This document shows positions 36,661 through 47,460 of a stretch of DNA of 64,000 bases, piece after piece (position 1 is the first letter of the stretch; each line of letters opens with the position of its first letter). The stretch is from NCBI GenBank assembly GCA_023053545.1, contig JAKZAN010000001.1, forward strand, positions 5,042,565 to 5,106,564. Direction: 5' to 3'. Below the pieces are notes generated by a model. The model ran no database searches and was not told the origin of the DNA. It worked only from the letters and a program-made list of their open reading frames with translations. Position numbers and translations under genes: made by a program. Source of the DNA: Lepidurus packardi (taxonomy: Eukaryota > Arthropoda > Branchiopoda > Notostraca > Triopsidae).

Positions 36661-38001
36661 ATGGCGACCATGAAGATGCATGTGATATTTCAGCAATTAA
36701 TGTCGGGATGCAGTAAGTACACCTGCTCTCTTTATTATACGATTATAGTACTATTTATGTAGGAGCTATGTCTACGGTCGTTTCATCAATCCCAAGACGG
36801 TTAAGTCGGAAAGAAGTGGTAGCACAAAGAAACACATTATTTGACGCAGAAATCGCAAGGCAAAAGTCCTTGGTAGTCCGGCTTGAAAAAATCCAAGTCC
36901 AATATGAAGGTAGCCCCGAAAACGCCTTGCTTTTCATGAATAAAGGAGTGTCTAGCCCATATAACTGTGCTCAGCGTGAGTACTTCGGTTAGTTAATTTA
37001 AAGATAGAATCTAAAGTTTTATGTATAACAGATTTGGGAGAAATGCTAAGCAAACGGTCCGTTTTGGCCGAAGTGGACGGAGAACTCTGGGATATGCACC
37101 GGCCCTTGAAGTCGGACTGCACGCTTAAGATGTTACACTTCAAGTCGAAGGATGTACATCAGATTGCTCATGTCAACCGCACTTTCTGGCGAAGCTGCAG
37201 TTTTATTCTCGGAGCTGTGGCAGAATCTGTTTTCAAGGAGGATACTGTCGTCCAGCTACACAGCTTTCCCTCACCTAATGGTAACTAATCCCTTCTCGTC
37301 ATATTTTTTATCATAACCATATTTATTTATCATAATATTTTTTGTTTCATAGTGAGAAGTGGAAGCTTCGTATATGACATTGGCCTGAGTCTTAATAGCT
37401 GGCAGTCCACCAAAGTCAGTACTTAACTTTAAAACTTTATTAATTATTTATTTTGTTTTAGTAGTATTTATTTATTTATTGCAGGCGGAATTGCGGCAGA
37501 TATCCGCGGCATTTTCCAAATTCTGTGCCACTCCTTTTGCCTTCGAAAGGCTCCAAGTAGATACTGCATTAGCGCTTAAAATGTTTATGGATAACCCATT
37601 TAAAACGGAGCAGATTCCTCAAATCGCTTCCCAGTCAGATGACGGTATTTCGTACATCAAACCATTGTTTCATTCTTTCTAAGTCAAGGATTGTAGGAAA
37701 CAGCATCACGTTATACCGAGTGGGATCTCATATTGATATAAGCAAAGGACCCATGATGGCTTCCACGCATTTTGTGGGAAGATCTTCTATTAGCGCCGTG
37801 CATTCTCTAGAATCGAGCAAGAATGCTTTGTATCGCTTCCAAGGCATCGCTTTACCACACGAGCTGTATATAAATCACTTTTCTTACGGGCTTGTAGAAG
37901 AAAGGTCCAAAGAATTGGTAAGTGTTGCGCTAAGTTAAACTGATTTATAAATGTAACCAATTTTTTTTTAGAACGGTGCGCGAATCCCTGTTTCAGTTTA
38001 A
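36661..38001 (+). CDS. mRpL39: Mitochondrial ribosomal protein L39
   Basis: Large-subunit mitoribosomal protein derived from a threonyl-tRNA synthetase, carrying TGS-like and editing-like folds without catalytic activity. Exons are 36661-36712, 36763-36975, 37032-37280, 37353-37414, 37485-37644, 37697-37917 and 37972-38001 (328 residues), phases consistent. Recognisable pieces are RLSRKEVVAQRNTLFDAE, DGELWDMHRPL, NRTFWRSCSFILG, RVGSHIDISKGP and RFQGIALP, which track human MRPL39. The basic N-terminus (MATMKMHVIFQQ ... IPRRLSRK) fits a mitochondrial presequence. It converges with KIN17. Confidence 0.95.
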
Positions 38002-38272
38002 CATGTTGTTAGTAGAAGCTATACATGGCAAGATAATTTGCTTCACAACTAGACTTCTGATTTAGAAACAAATCGTTGATATTTTCATTAGTCTTAATGT
38101 CTTAATTGGTATTCTTAATTAGTAATCTTAATTGTATCATAATTAAAGCATTTTCCTAGCTGAGAGACAAGCAAAAGTGCAGTAGCCATCATGGTAGGCA
38201 AAATATCAATTTGCTGCATGTTTTTATTCAAATATATAATAACGTAGTTTATTTAGTCCCAAAATAGGCACT

Positions 38273-39651
38273 TTAAATCTTCTCGGGAACACGGAATTTG
38301 CTAATATCCTCGTACTGAACTCCTTCCACAACTCTTCCTTTAGTATGGCCCTGGAAATTTGAAAAGAAATTAGTAAAATGAAAATAAACACTGGGTTTCT
38401 ACTTACTGAGTCGATTTCAATGGTAACGCAAAATTTCTTCTCATTCAACTCCTTTAAAATAGCCAAGCATCCCCTGTAAGCTCCATTCACAACTTTGACG
38501 ACTCTTCCTGGTGCCGGAATTACGGTCTCCAAGTGAGCTTGGTCTAATTTCAAGGTATGACCGGTATCCAACATGGTTACATAAGCTGCATAACGGTCAA
38601 CCACTTCTTTAACGAAGCCTTTTTTCTTGTAATATTTGTCGCCAAGCGATTTGGTAACGACTTTAACCACTACGCCTTCTGTAAGCCAGTAATCTTTGCG
38701 ATTTCTCTTTTCTTTCAGTGTTTCCTGCTCTTTCATGATGTCGCTCAACGCGGAAGCTTTCCGTTTCTCCGTTTTGGGATCTTCTTTCTTCTCGCGCTTA
38801 AAGGTTTTACTCGTCGAACCGCTTTCGTCGACCAATACGGTTGTTGTTATCTTCTTGAATAGTAAAGGTTCTTTGAACAACAGTTTTTCGTCTGTTTTAT
38901 GAGCCATTGGTAAAGAAATTTGTATCTTTTCTTCCTCGTTTTCTCGCTTGAGATCAGTGAACACAGGCTCGGGAGGTTCTTCTGTTTTCTTGGCGCGCTC
39001 CACTTGTTTTTCTAAAAACTCCATCATTCGCTCAGCATCATCTTTCTCCATTCGAGCTTTCTTAGCCCGAGCGTCAGCAGCAGCGATGGTATCAGGATCG
39101 CGGTCAATGTAGGTGATATACCAACCTTTGTCGGTTTCTTCAACAACGGCTTTTCCAGAGCGACCAAGATGACGTACATAGCCATTCAACGTAACCCAAG
39201 AGGTAGCATTCATGTGAACGTGATGTTTCTCTTTAATGTATTCTTGGTAGACTTGGTTGGCGTGTATTCGCTTGGTGCCAAATCTTGTTCTCAGTAACTG
39301 CATGAAATCTCGGTCGAACTCCCTAAAACGAACATAGATGTACATTTAGTTATCTTGATTACAGATTAGGCAAAGGCAAGTTAATAAAAATTGCTCTGTG
39401 TTAAAAATTCATTTGTTACGGCATAAATGAAGAACTTACCTAGAAAATTCGTTCAAATAACGACCAGGAGCTTCAGCAAACAATAAAAGCTGTCTTTGAT
39501 GGGACTCGGACGTCATGTGGCACTTGAAACCATTCTCGTCGCGACACTGTTTTTGACACATTTGACAGTACCAACGCAATTTCTGCAAGCCTTTGGACTT
39601 CATTTTGTTGCCCATCCATTTGGGCGTTCCTACTTCTGCCTTCTTTCCCAT
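38273..39651 (-). CDS. kin17: DNA/RNA-binding protein KIN17
   Basis: Zinc-finger protein linked to DNA replication, repair and pre-mRNA splicing. Exons are 39651-39440, 39322-38407 and 38350-38273 (401 residues; human 393). It starts MGKKAEVGTPKWMGNKMKSK and has one C2H2 finger (CQMCQKQCRDENGFKCHMTSESH), a KIN17 winged-helix region (FMQLLRTRFGTKRIHANQVY), a Lys/Glu-rich coiled middle, and a C-terminal tandem SH3-like/KOW region (PAPGRVVKVVNGAYRG ... GRVVEGVQYEDISKF). The last exon is needed for the family C-terminus; reading through the preceding donor would give an unrelated tail. Confidence 0.96.
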
Positions 39652-40530
39652 TTTTACTCAGATTATCGCTGAAAACTATTCAAATAACTGCTCTTCCGTC
39701 TTCCTTGACCACAACAAAGTCGATATTATGGAACGGACGAAGAATGAAGAGGCGGGGCCTAACAGGAACCGTGATTACAAATCCAAGCAGGTGTGTAAAC
39801 TGCAAATACGACTTTGCATAAAAAAATCTATGACAAGAATCTTAGAAAAAGTCCTCAACTTTGCTGATACCATAGCTAGAATCTTCAAAAGCGTTCGAAA
39901 GTAGCAAAAACTAAATGCACACATTCCTGGAGATAAGTATCGGCAGTGTCATCAACGGTGTCCAATATCCCTAAAGCGTACGTCTCACCATCTTCGGTGC
40001 TTATTAGATGATACTTTTTTCTCCACATTTGAGTAATGCCAGTCTTTTACACATTATTTTTTTTTAAGACTGCAGTGATCATTCGAAAATGTTTACTGTA
40101 TGTATAAGATTTCGATAAAATAATTAAAACAAAAAAGGGCTTGTAATTATTTTTGAAAGATTTTGAATTCTAAACCAAAAGTAAGTGAGGATCTTTAAAC
40201 ACACAAATAAATGATGTCGTGGTTCGCCCTTTCCAATTGCTTTATTTCTTTTACTGTCCAAAACTGGACTCCCTTTTCTTTACATGTGCTCGTCTTTTTA
40301 TACCACTTGGCGACCTTTCTTATTAAATATGCTTTTTTACTTCTAAACATGCAAATTAACCAAGGCCAAGAGAGAGAGAGAGACCCTTCTCGGCTTACCT
40401 AAAGCCTAGTTTGGGGTCTGAAAACAGATGGCGTCCGTATCGAATTGGCTTCAAATTTTCCTTTGGAGTGGCGACTCCATACTAGATGCTCCTTGGATAA
40501 ATGATTGCAAATTACAATAACAAAGTAGGC
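39652..40530. other. Intergenic between KIN17 and ERCC8, with small unassigned frames
   Basis: About 880 bp between divergent genes. A minus-strand frame at 40028-39885 encodes 47 residues (MWRKKYHLISTEDGETYALG start). A plus-strand ATG at 39728 opens MERTKNEEAGPNRN and has a good donor (CAAGCAG/gtgtgt at about 39790). Neither was recognised. The rest is AT-rich promoter-like DNA. Confidence 0.4.
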
Positions 40531-41843
40531 ATGATGGAGATTTTCAGTAAACAACAACTTGGCTATGCCAATTCCCAAAGTTATAAATCATATTTCAATA
40601 CAGCACGTGTTAAAAAAATAAACCTGAGCAGGAACAAGGATATTGAAAGCGTCCACACGGCTGGAATAAATTCCCTAGACATAGAAGTCGATGGAAGATA
40701 GTACGTTTCTTGTTCTTTTCATTTTTAATTATTATAACTGTTTCCTCTTTGAATTAGCTTACTTTCGGGAGCAGCGGATGGAAGTCTCAACATCCACGAT
40801 TTGCAGAATCTGAACGGCTCACCCCAATACACCTGCAAATGCATATGCAAAGTGGAACGACACACCCGTCATAGCCACAAATATAGTGTGGAGTGCGTAC
40901 AATGGTACCCGTTCGATACCGGTATGTTTCTGTCCAGTGGAACGGATAGAATGTTAAAGGTCTGGGACACAAACAGTCTCATTCCCGTGGATAGCTTCGG
41001 ATTTGCCGGCCGAGTTTATCAGCACCACATATCCCCCATAGCAACCCGACACTCTCTTATAGCGACTGCTACAACAGCCAGCCAGGTTAAAAAGCAATAT
41101 AAAAAAAACACCAGTATTGCTAATTGTTTCTTTCGTCTTAGGTTTTACTAGTTGACCTAAAATCTGGCTCACAAACCCACGAATTACGAGGTCACAATCA
41201 TACGGTTCTATCTGTTCGGTGGTCTCCAGCTCAGGAATTTCTCCTCGCATCCGGAGCAATGGATAATAAATTGATCCTCTGGGATGTACGAGCTTCGAAA
41301 AGCTGTTTATACTCCTTAGATCAACACTCGGGACAAAAGCGATCAGAAGGTTCGGCCGTTACTGCTCACAATGGCTACGTAAACGGACTCTGTTTTACGA
41401 CAGACGGAAATCGTCTGTTTTCGCTTGGTACAGACAACAGATTACGAGTATGGGATCCTTATATGGGCAAGTTGGTGCGGATAAATTTCGGCAAAATACC
41501 CAACGAGAACAAAAAAGGAGTGCGCTTTGATCTTACCCACAACCTCGCTACCGACTACGTCTTCGTTCCATCGCAAGGCAACATTCTCGTGTTCCAAGCG
41601 GAGACAGGGGAGAAAGTAGCCACGCTACTCGGACATTATAACTCCGTAACAGCTTGCAACTACCACCCTCTCTACCCCGAGTTGTATAGTGCAGGTTCAG
41701 ATAGGAATATCTTGGCCTGGGAAGCGGAAAGTCCCTTCAAAGACGATCAGACAGCTACGGGTAGTAAATTGTTCGAAAATGTTTCCAGAACTGTGATTCC
41801 TAGGCGTAATGTAACCGAAGATGCTTGGAGTGATGAAGATTAG
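40531..41843 (+). CDS. ERCC8: Cockayne syndrome A protein (CRL4-CSA WD40 receptor)
   Basis: WD40 substrate receptor of the CUL4-DDB1 ubiquitin ligase, acting in transcription-coupled nucleotide excision repair. Exons are 40531-40700, 40758-41085 and 41142-41843 (399 residues; human 396). It begins MMEIFSKQQLGY and continues NLSRNKDIESVHTAGINSLD, the counterpart of the human ERIHGGGINTLD region. Repeats follow (YSVECVQWYPFDTGMFLSSG, KLILWDVRASKSCLYSLDQH, HNGYVNGLCFTTDGNRL), and it ends VTEDAWSDED, matching the conserved acidic CSA tail. An in-frame ATG at 40501 would add 10 residues; 40531 better matches the family start. Confidence 0.95.
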
Positions 41844-42086
41844 ATATTACACAATTTATTATTAAAAATTTATTTTCTATATACAACTAACTTATCTTTT
41901 CTACATTTTATTATTTCTATGTTTATTATCATGTTATTAATTAGCAAATTTGAAAGGCGCGCGCAGGAATGTATCGATCACTGATCTTTAACTGTCGATA
42001 TATTTCAACGTCTCGATGGTCAATAATGAAATCGATTATTTTAGTTTCTTATTTGCTCCAACTTGAAACACGTGCAACGCCGAAAA

Positions 42087-43485
42087 ATGTTTAGGAAATG
42101 GAGCAAAATAACAACTCCTCTACTATCAGTCCTGACACACACACCAGATATCAAGCTAAGCCTACGAAACTACTTTTTGTCGAGCAAATGCTTAAGTAGT
42201 TATAGTCAATTTGCACATTCCAGTGCCAACACTCGTCCCAAACTAGGGAACGTTTGGACAAGAACGTTATTGAGGACTTGCACTACTTCAGGCACAGAGA
42301 TTACTAGCCAGAACACTTCTCCAGACACAGGTATCGAAGGAAGCCCAAGCCTCACAGAAGAAGAAATCCAGGTATTAAGTAAAGGAGACCCCGAAGTCAT
42401 TAAGAAATTGAAAGTCTTCCAATTCGAGCACAAAGTATTTCTGCAAGATGGCGAAAAGGTTCCTACCCACATTAAGGCACACCAATGGGAGGAACTACTT
42501 TCCAAACCGAGCCGCAGTTCTCGCAAGAAATATTACCTATTTCTCTTTATTAAAGAAAAGAAAAGGGAAGGCGACAAACTGAAGAAAGAAGAACGCAAAC
42601 GACTATTCGCGAGCCGTCCACCCAAGGAAATAAGTGACCACATTCAATATGGATTAGCCCAGAATTGTATCCTCTTGAAGATTTACGATTCGTCCATGGA
42701 TGCATGGGAAAATTATAAAATGCTTGTTAGTCATCGGTTTGGCGAAAACCTTATCTACGATATGGGTTTCGATGAGAACATGACCAAAAGAGAGCGCTTA
42801 AACGCAGCTCAACAACTGACTCTTGCATTTTCTGAAAATAGGAGTCACATTAACCCTTTCTTCCTACACTTTTGCAATGTCAAGCGAGAAGGTGAAACGT
42901 TGCAACAATTGCACAAGATGATCCCAACCCTCTACGACCTAGACTTCCCCATTCAGGTCGACCAAACGAGTTATTTGGACCACTACCCGAAAGAAAAGCT
43001 CGTATATCTAACTCCTCATTGTCGCGAAGAGATGGAGTGCTATGATCATGACAAAGTTTACATTATAGGCGGTATTGTTGACAAAGGCGTCAGCGAACCG
43101 TTAACATTAGCCAAAGCGAAACGAGAAGGGATTCGTATGCAAAAGTTGCCGTTAGATCGTTATCTCGAGTAAGAACCTTACTTTAATCTTTGAAAGTAGT
43201 AGTACATGTTCTATTTTACTTAGTTGGGGAGCAGGCAGTGGAAAATCCTTAACTCTGAACCAAATGCTAAGTATATTACTGGAATTGAGAACGTCTGGCG
43301 ACTGGCATAAAGCACTGGCAAACGTCCCAAGACGTAAAATCCGCTCTGAACCTCTCGCGTCAGCTTTGGATCGTATGAAAATTCCGTATTGGAAGAAACA
43401 GCAAGCGAACGATTCGAGAGACTATGGACAAAGTTCTTCTGGTCGTCCTCGTCAATTTAACGAAGGGAAAAATTGGAAGCGATAG
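42087..43485 (+). CDS. TRMT10C: Mitochondrial RNase P protein 1 / tRNA m1R9 methyltransferase
   Basis: SPOUT methyltransferase subunit of protein-only mitochondrial RNase P; methylates position 9 and supports 5' processing of mitochondrial tRNAs. Exons 42087-43168 and 43224-43485 give 447 residues. The basic, Ser/Thr-rich N-terminus fits a mitochondrial presequence. The TRM10 domain shows VYLTPHCREEME, YIIGGIVDKG and LPLDRYLDWGAGSGKSLTLN, the S-adenosylmethionine knot; the junction codon GA|T restores Asp there. The C-terminus is basic and Gly/Ser-rich. ERCC8 lies 243 bp upstream on the same strand, so the promoter is short. Confidence 0.95.
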
Positions 43486-43652
43486 TTAATACAGTCAATT
43501 TTAGTATTAAATTACCAAAAACTTCTTATTCTGAGAATCAAATTTAATTAAAAGTACTTCCAGAAAAAACTAAAAATATGCCAAACATTTAAAAAACATG
43601 AGTATTAAAGAAAAGTTAAGTAACAAAATAAAAAGTACGGAAGAAAAAGTTG

Positions 43653-43725
43653 CGCCCGATGAGGGACTTGAACCCTCGACCTTAGGATTAAAAGTCCCAC
43701 GCTCTACCGACTGAGCTAACCGGGC
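43653..43725 (-). tRNA. tRNA-Lys (anticodon UUU)
   Basis: A 73-nt cloverleaf on the minus strand. The acceptor stem is GCCCGGT / ATCGGGC, the D arm carries the A box TAGCTCAGTCGG, and the anticodon loop has CTTTTAA with anticodon TTT. The T arm is GAGGG-TTCAAGT-CCCTC and the discriminator base is G. No intron. A TTTTT Pol III terminator follows four bases after the 3' end (complement of A run 43644-43648). Confidence 0.98.
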
Positions 43726-43953
43726 TTATAAATTGAACTGCCAAGGCCATATTTTGGAGTAGCACTGAATTTCTTTATTTCGTGAAGTGTGGAATTTACC
43801 CGGAGTTAAGAACATAAATTTCAAAAATGTAAGTCAAACCTCGTATGAGAGTATTGATGAAAATATGAGTAACTTGTCAATAAACCAAAAGGCTGCTTGT
43901 CTAGACATACTTACCCATTTCGTAAACATAAAAGATCACAATATTGAGGTTAA

Positions 43954-45896
43954 TTATCTGATGCGAGTCATCATAAGTGCGGAAGGTTTGTCGCTCGTAC
44001 CAGCTTCCCCGAGTTTCTTCTTTTTGATAGGATCAGTAGCAAAACATTTCCACAAGCGAAGTGTTTCGTCAGCAGCACCGGATACAACTGTGGCCCCGTC
44101 TGGCGAGGCAGCCATATGCAGAACACGAGCTGTATGTCCTTTCAGTTCCGCTACCTAAATAGAAAATCCAAGTTTTAGAAACCTTAAGGAGACAAAAATA
44201 AATAAAAAAATATATTGATAATAATAGTACTTTTTCCATTGTCGGGTATTTCCAAATCACGAGTTGATTTGCAGGATAGCCATGACTGGAGACGAGTTCC
44301 TTATATTCGGTCGACCATATTAGCGAGCAAACTTGCGATTGCGTGTCAATAGCGTTCATACACTCTCCAGTACTCGAATTCCATAAACGAATATGTCGGT
44401 CCGCCATGCCTGCTCCAGAGGCCAACAGACTTGGCTGCCATGGACACCAAGCTAAGCCTTTAACAGCAGCTTGGTGTTGGGTCAAACTATACAGAGGCTG
44501 TGTTTCCATTCCAGCGTGGCCCGACATTCCTGGCCAGATATTCAGCAGGTTGTCATTGCCACCACTGGCTAAATGGCGTCCATCAGGTGACCATTTCAGT
44601 CCACCGACCTAGAACGTAGATTGAGTACAAATCAAGGCGAGATAAACTAATTATTTTACTTCTTGGGTGTGGCAAGCTAGGGTAGCGATGTGATGTTGAG
44701 GAACTCGCACATCATGATGATGAATATTTCCAGTTCGCGACCCACTGGATACGATATGCTCATTCCACGACAAACTGCCGACCCGGCCACCATGGCCACT
44801 CATGGAACGCAGCCTTTTAACAGCACTTGCATCCCAAAGCTAAATATAAGTGGTGATTAATCAAGTTAAATGCTAGAAAAAGGGTGCTTTACCTCGACAG
44901 CGCCAGTGCTGAGTCCAATAGCTAAATAAAGTCCGTCTTTGGTCCAAGAAACGGAACAAACGTAATCCTCGCCTTGTAATTCCATTAGTTGAGCGATTTC
45001 TCCCGATCCGGCATTCCAAATGTAAACTTGAGAAGTTAGGGCAACCGCTAAATGATTATGAACGCTCCAGTCCAGCAAGTTAAGGTCTAAAGAAAATAGT
45101 TTGTTAAAAACTGGTATTGGTAACAAAAATAAAGTTGTTACAATAGTCATCCATAAGCTCAGGAGCGTCCAAAATGCGTTCTGGTTGTTGAGGAATGTAA
45201 CGTTGATTTTTCCGGCCAACACCAGGCGTTTTGGAGTGGTTGAATAGAACTTTCTGGTAGTTCTGAAAACCCTACATGGATATTTTATTTACATTCTTGT
45301 AGGTTAATAAGGTAGTCTTGTACCTCTGGTACTTCGGGGGGCTTTAAATCATGAATAAGAATTTTAACTTTGTCAATATCTCCGCCGTTCAAATTCTCCG
45401 ACATTATACGCTGATATTCCACTTTAGAAGGAGATATATTCTGGGCTCCATTCTTCTCTCCTTTGGCATCTTGAACAACTAGGTAATGAGCCACGTCGTA
45501 GTGGCTTTTTGAGCGAGTAGGTATATAGCGATCCCCTCTTGGTGTCTTATTGATACCAGCACCTATAATTAAAACTCAAATTAACTTAATATGCTGTTTA
45601 CAGGACGCATTTTATATACCAGTGATCCCAGGAGATTTCTTTGGGGTTTTGGCAGGGGTCTTCCGAGTTGATTTCGAAGATGTTTGTTCTGAAGATGCTT
45701 GTTTGTTAGGCGTTTTGGCCGTATTATTCATAGACTGTGATAACGATACGTTTAATTTAGACATATTGCAGCTCATATTTCCTGAAGTTTCGGTAGCTTT
45801 GCGTTGGTAGCGTAAGCCAGCCGAGGGTTTGTTTTGCAAGGGAACATCATAGCGTGTCAAACTTTTAATCTGGTTCTCAAAATCAAACTGTGCCAT
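43954..45896 (-). CDS. fzy: Anaphase-promoting complex activator CDC20 (fizzy)
   Basis: WD40 co-activator that brings substrates to the APC/C at mitosis and is the target of the spindle checkpoint. Exons are 45896-45620, 45562-45324, 45271-45142, 45086-44893, 44839-44660, 44608-44231 and 44154-43954 (532 residues), phases consistent. The N-terminus holds a TP-rich stretch ([11 protein letters not shown]), the C-box DRYIPTR and a second RYIP. The propeller starts [19 protein letters not shown] and includes [40 protein letters not shown] and [12 protein letters not shown]. The C-terminal dipeptide IR (MMTRIR) is the APC/C-binding tail. I see no KEN box. C-terminal residues are closer to Cdc20 than to Cdh1. 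Confidence 0.96.
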
Positions 45897-46365
45897 GTTC
45901 CAAACTATTAGGTGCTTCCTAAAAATTCAGCAAATTAAACTAAAATTTATCAAAGGCTCTATTTTACCTTTCAAAGGTCAAATGTTCTGCTCCAACGCTT
46001 CTGTCAACGTCCTCTTTCCAGTCACGATCACGTCCGTTTGAATTCAAAGGTCCACTGGCCTTGACAAGAAAGCAGCCACGCGATTGGTCAAGAGGCAAGG
46101 TTGCCAGTTACCTTTCCAAAGAAAGATTATTTATCTCAAATAATTCTTTTTCAAACCTCAGTTAAAAGAAGAGATCAGAAATTCTTTACACAGTCTTGTA
46201 AGACTTTCTGAGCTATTAGTACTTCCTTGTGCTTATGTACACAATAAGCTACGTGTAAATCGTCACGGAAACAGAGCAGTTGTTTTCTTGAACGGCAATG
46301 CTGATAGAGACTACAACTCGACGTCTCTTTTGAGTGTAGTCGGTGAAAACCGGGAATAGTACAAT
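45897..46365. promoter_or_regulatory. Head-to-head region fzy / glutathione peroxidase
   Basis: 469 bp between divergent start codons, holding both 5' UTRs. No ORF or recognised motif. Confidence 0.45.
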
Positions 46366-47095
46366 ATGTTCAAGCTACTTACATTTGTGTTTTCTTTACT
46401 TGTTATATCCTATGCGGAAAACCCCGAAGATTTCTACTCTTATTCAGTTGTCGATATTCACGGAGCAACAGTCCCGTTAGAACGATTTCGAGGAACCGTA
46501 AGTGCCCGTTAATTTAAGTCAGATCCAGATGTAGCAAGTGCATTGCATTACAGTATATTTTTAATTCAGGTCTCGCTGGTGGTAAACGTAGCCAGTCGTT
46601 GTGGCTTTACCGAGAGTCATTACCGAGCTTTGCAACGCCTTTACGCTATTTTGGGTCATGGAGGAAAATTCAATGTCTTAGCGTTCCCATGTAATCAATT
46701 TGGGGGTCAAGAACCTTATGAGAACGAAGACATACACCAGTTCGCGCTTATAAACTACGCTGTAGAGTTTCCCATGTTCTCTAAAGTCGACGTCGTGGGT
46801 GACGACGCAATTCCAGCTTACAAAGGGCTTATAAGTTAGCAAATTGCTACTTTTTTTCGAATAAAGCTACATTTTTCTGCTTTTTTTAGATCAATCTTCG
46901 GTTCACCCGGATTGGAACTTCTACAAGTACTTGGTAGGTCCTAATGGCAAAGTTATGAACGCCTGGGGCCCTAAAGTTACGGTCGAATCTATCTTCGATG
47001 AAGTGCAAGCAGCTGTAAATGCAGCTAAACTAAATTCCAATGCTATTACTGGAGATGCAAGAACGAAAGCTACGCCTGCGAAAGAAGAGCTTTAA
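46366..47095 (+). CDS. ER-resident glutathione peroxidase, GPX7/8-like
   Basis: Thiol peroxidase predicted to work in the ER lumen, where GPX7/8 use peroxide to drive oxidative folding through PDI. Exons 46366-46497, 46570-46834 and 46890-47095 give 200 residues. A signal peptide (MFKLLTFVFSLLVISYA) is followed by the thioredoxin-like fold. The peroxidatic residue is Cys (NVASRCGFT), not selenocysteine; the Gln of LAFPCNQFGG and the Trp-Asn of HPDWNFYKYL complete the tetrad. The protein ends KEEL, a KDEL-type retrieval signal comparable to the tails of vertebrate GPX7/8. Arthropod nomenclature varies, so no symbol is given. Confidence 0.93.
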
Positions 47096-47289
47096 AGATC
47101 TACAAAGCATCCACAAAGAGCAAAACTTTCCATCTCCCTACTCTGTGCCTTGAGATTATTCAGTGCAATGTGAACTATCTATTTTCTACTTCGAATTTAT
47201 TTCCGAATAAATACTTAAACTGCTTCTCAGAACGTTGGCAAATGTGATTTTTTATTCCCCCTTTCTCTTGTACCTAATGACAGAGCCGC

Positions 47290-47350
47290 AAAGAAGTTCC
47301 TTAAAGTCTACACTCGAGATGAGTTTTAAAGACTTTAAATCATATAGCGA
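47290..47350 (-). promoter_or_regulatory. Putative SECIS element in the SPS2 3' UTR
   Basis: On the minus strand about 120 nt after the SPS2 stop codon. The SECIS core is present: ATGA (complement of 47343-47340) opposite GGAAC (47300-47296). Between them is a perfect 9-bp helix, TTAAAGTCT (47338-47330) with AGACTTTAA (47309-47301). An unpaired AAAA (47327-47324) begins 12 nt after the ATGA, the expected spacing. A 4-bp ministem ACTC/GAGT above it suggests a form-2 SECIS, although its first A overlaps the apical A run. Folding was done by eye. Confidence 0.8.
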
Positions 47351-47460
47351 AACTCTGGCATTTGGTGTAAGTTAATTAATTGGAAATCAAGGCATTAGAC
47401 AAGTAAAACAAAATTAAACAAAAGATTTCAAGAATATGCGACCGTCTCTTCTTTTTTTTT

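Noticed and set aside
40501..40530. Earlier in-frame ATG of ERCC8
   Set aside because: The family N-terminus begins at the Met of MMEIFSKQQLG; the ten extra residues have no counterpart.
43787..44158. Plus-strand frame of 123 codons
   Set aside because: It is the antisense of the last CDC20 exon.
46366..47095. Glutathione peroxidase as a selenoprotein
   Set aside because: The catalytic codon is a normal Cys codon (RCGFT), with no in-frame UGA, so no selenocysteine is used here.
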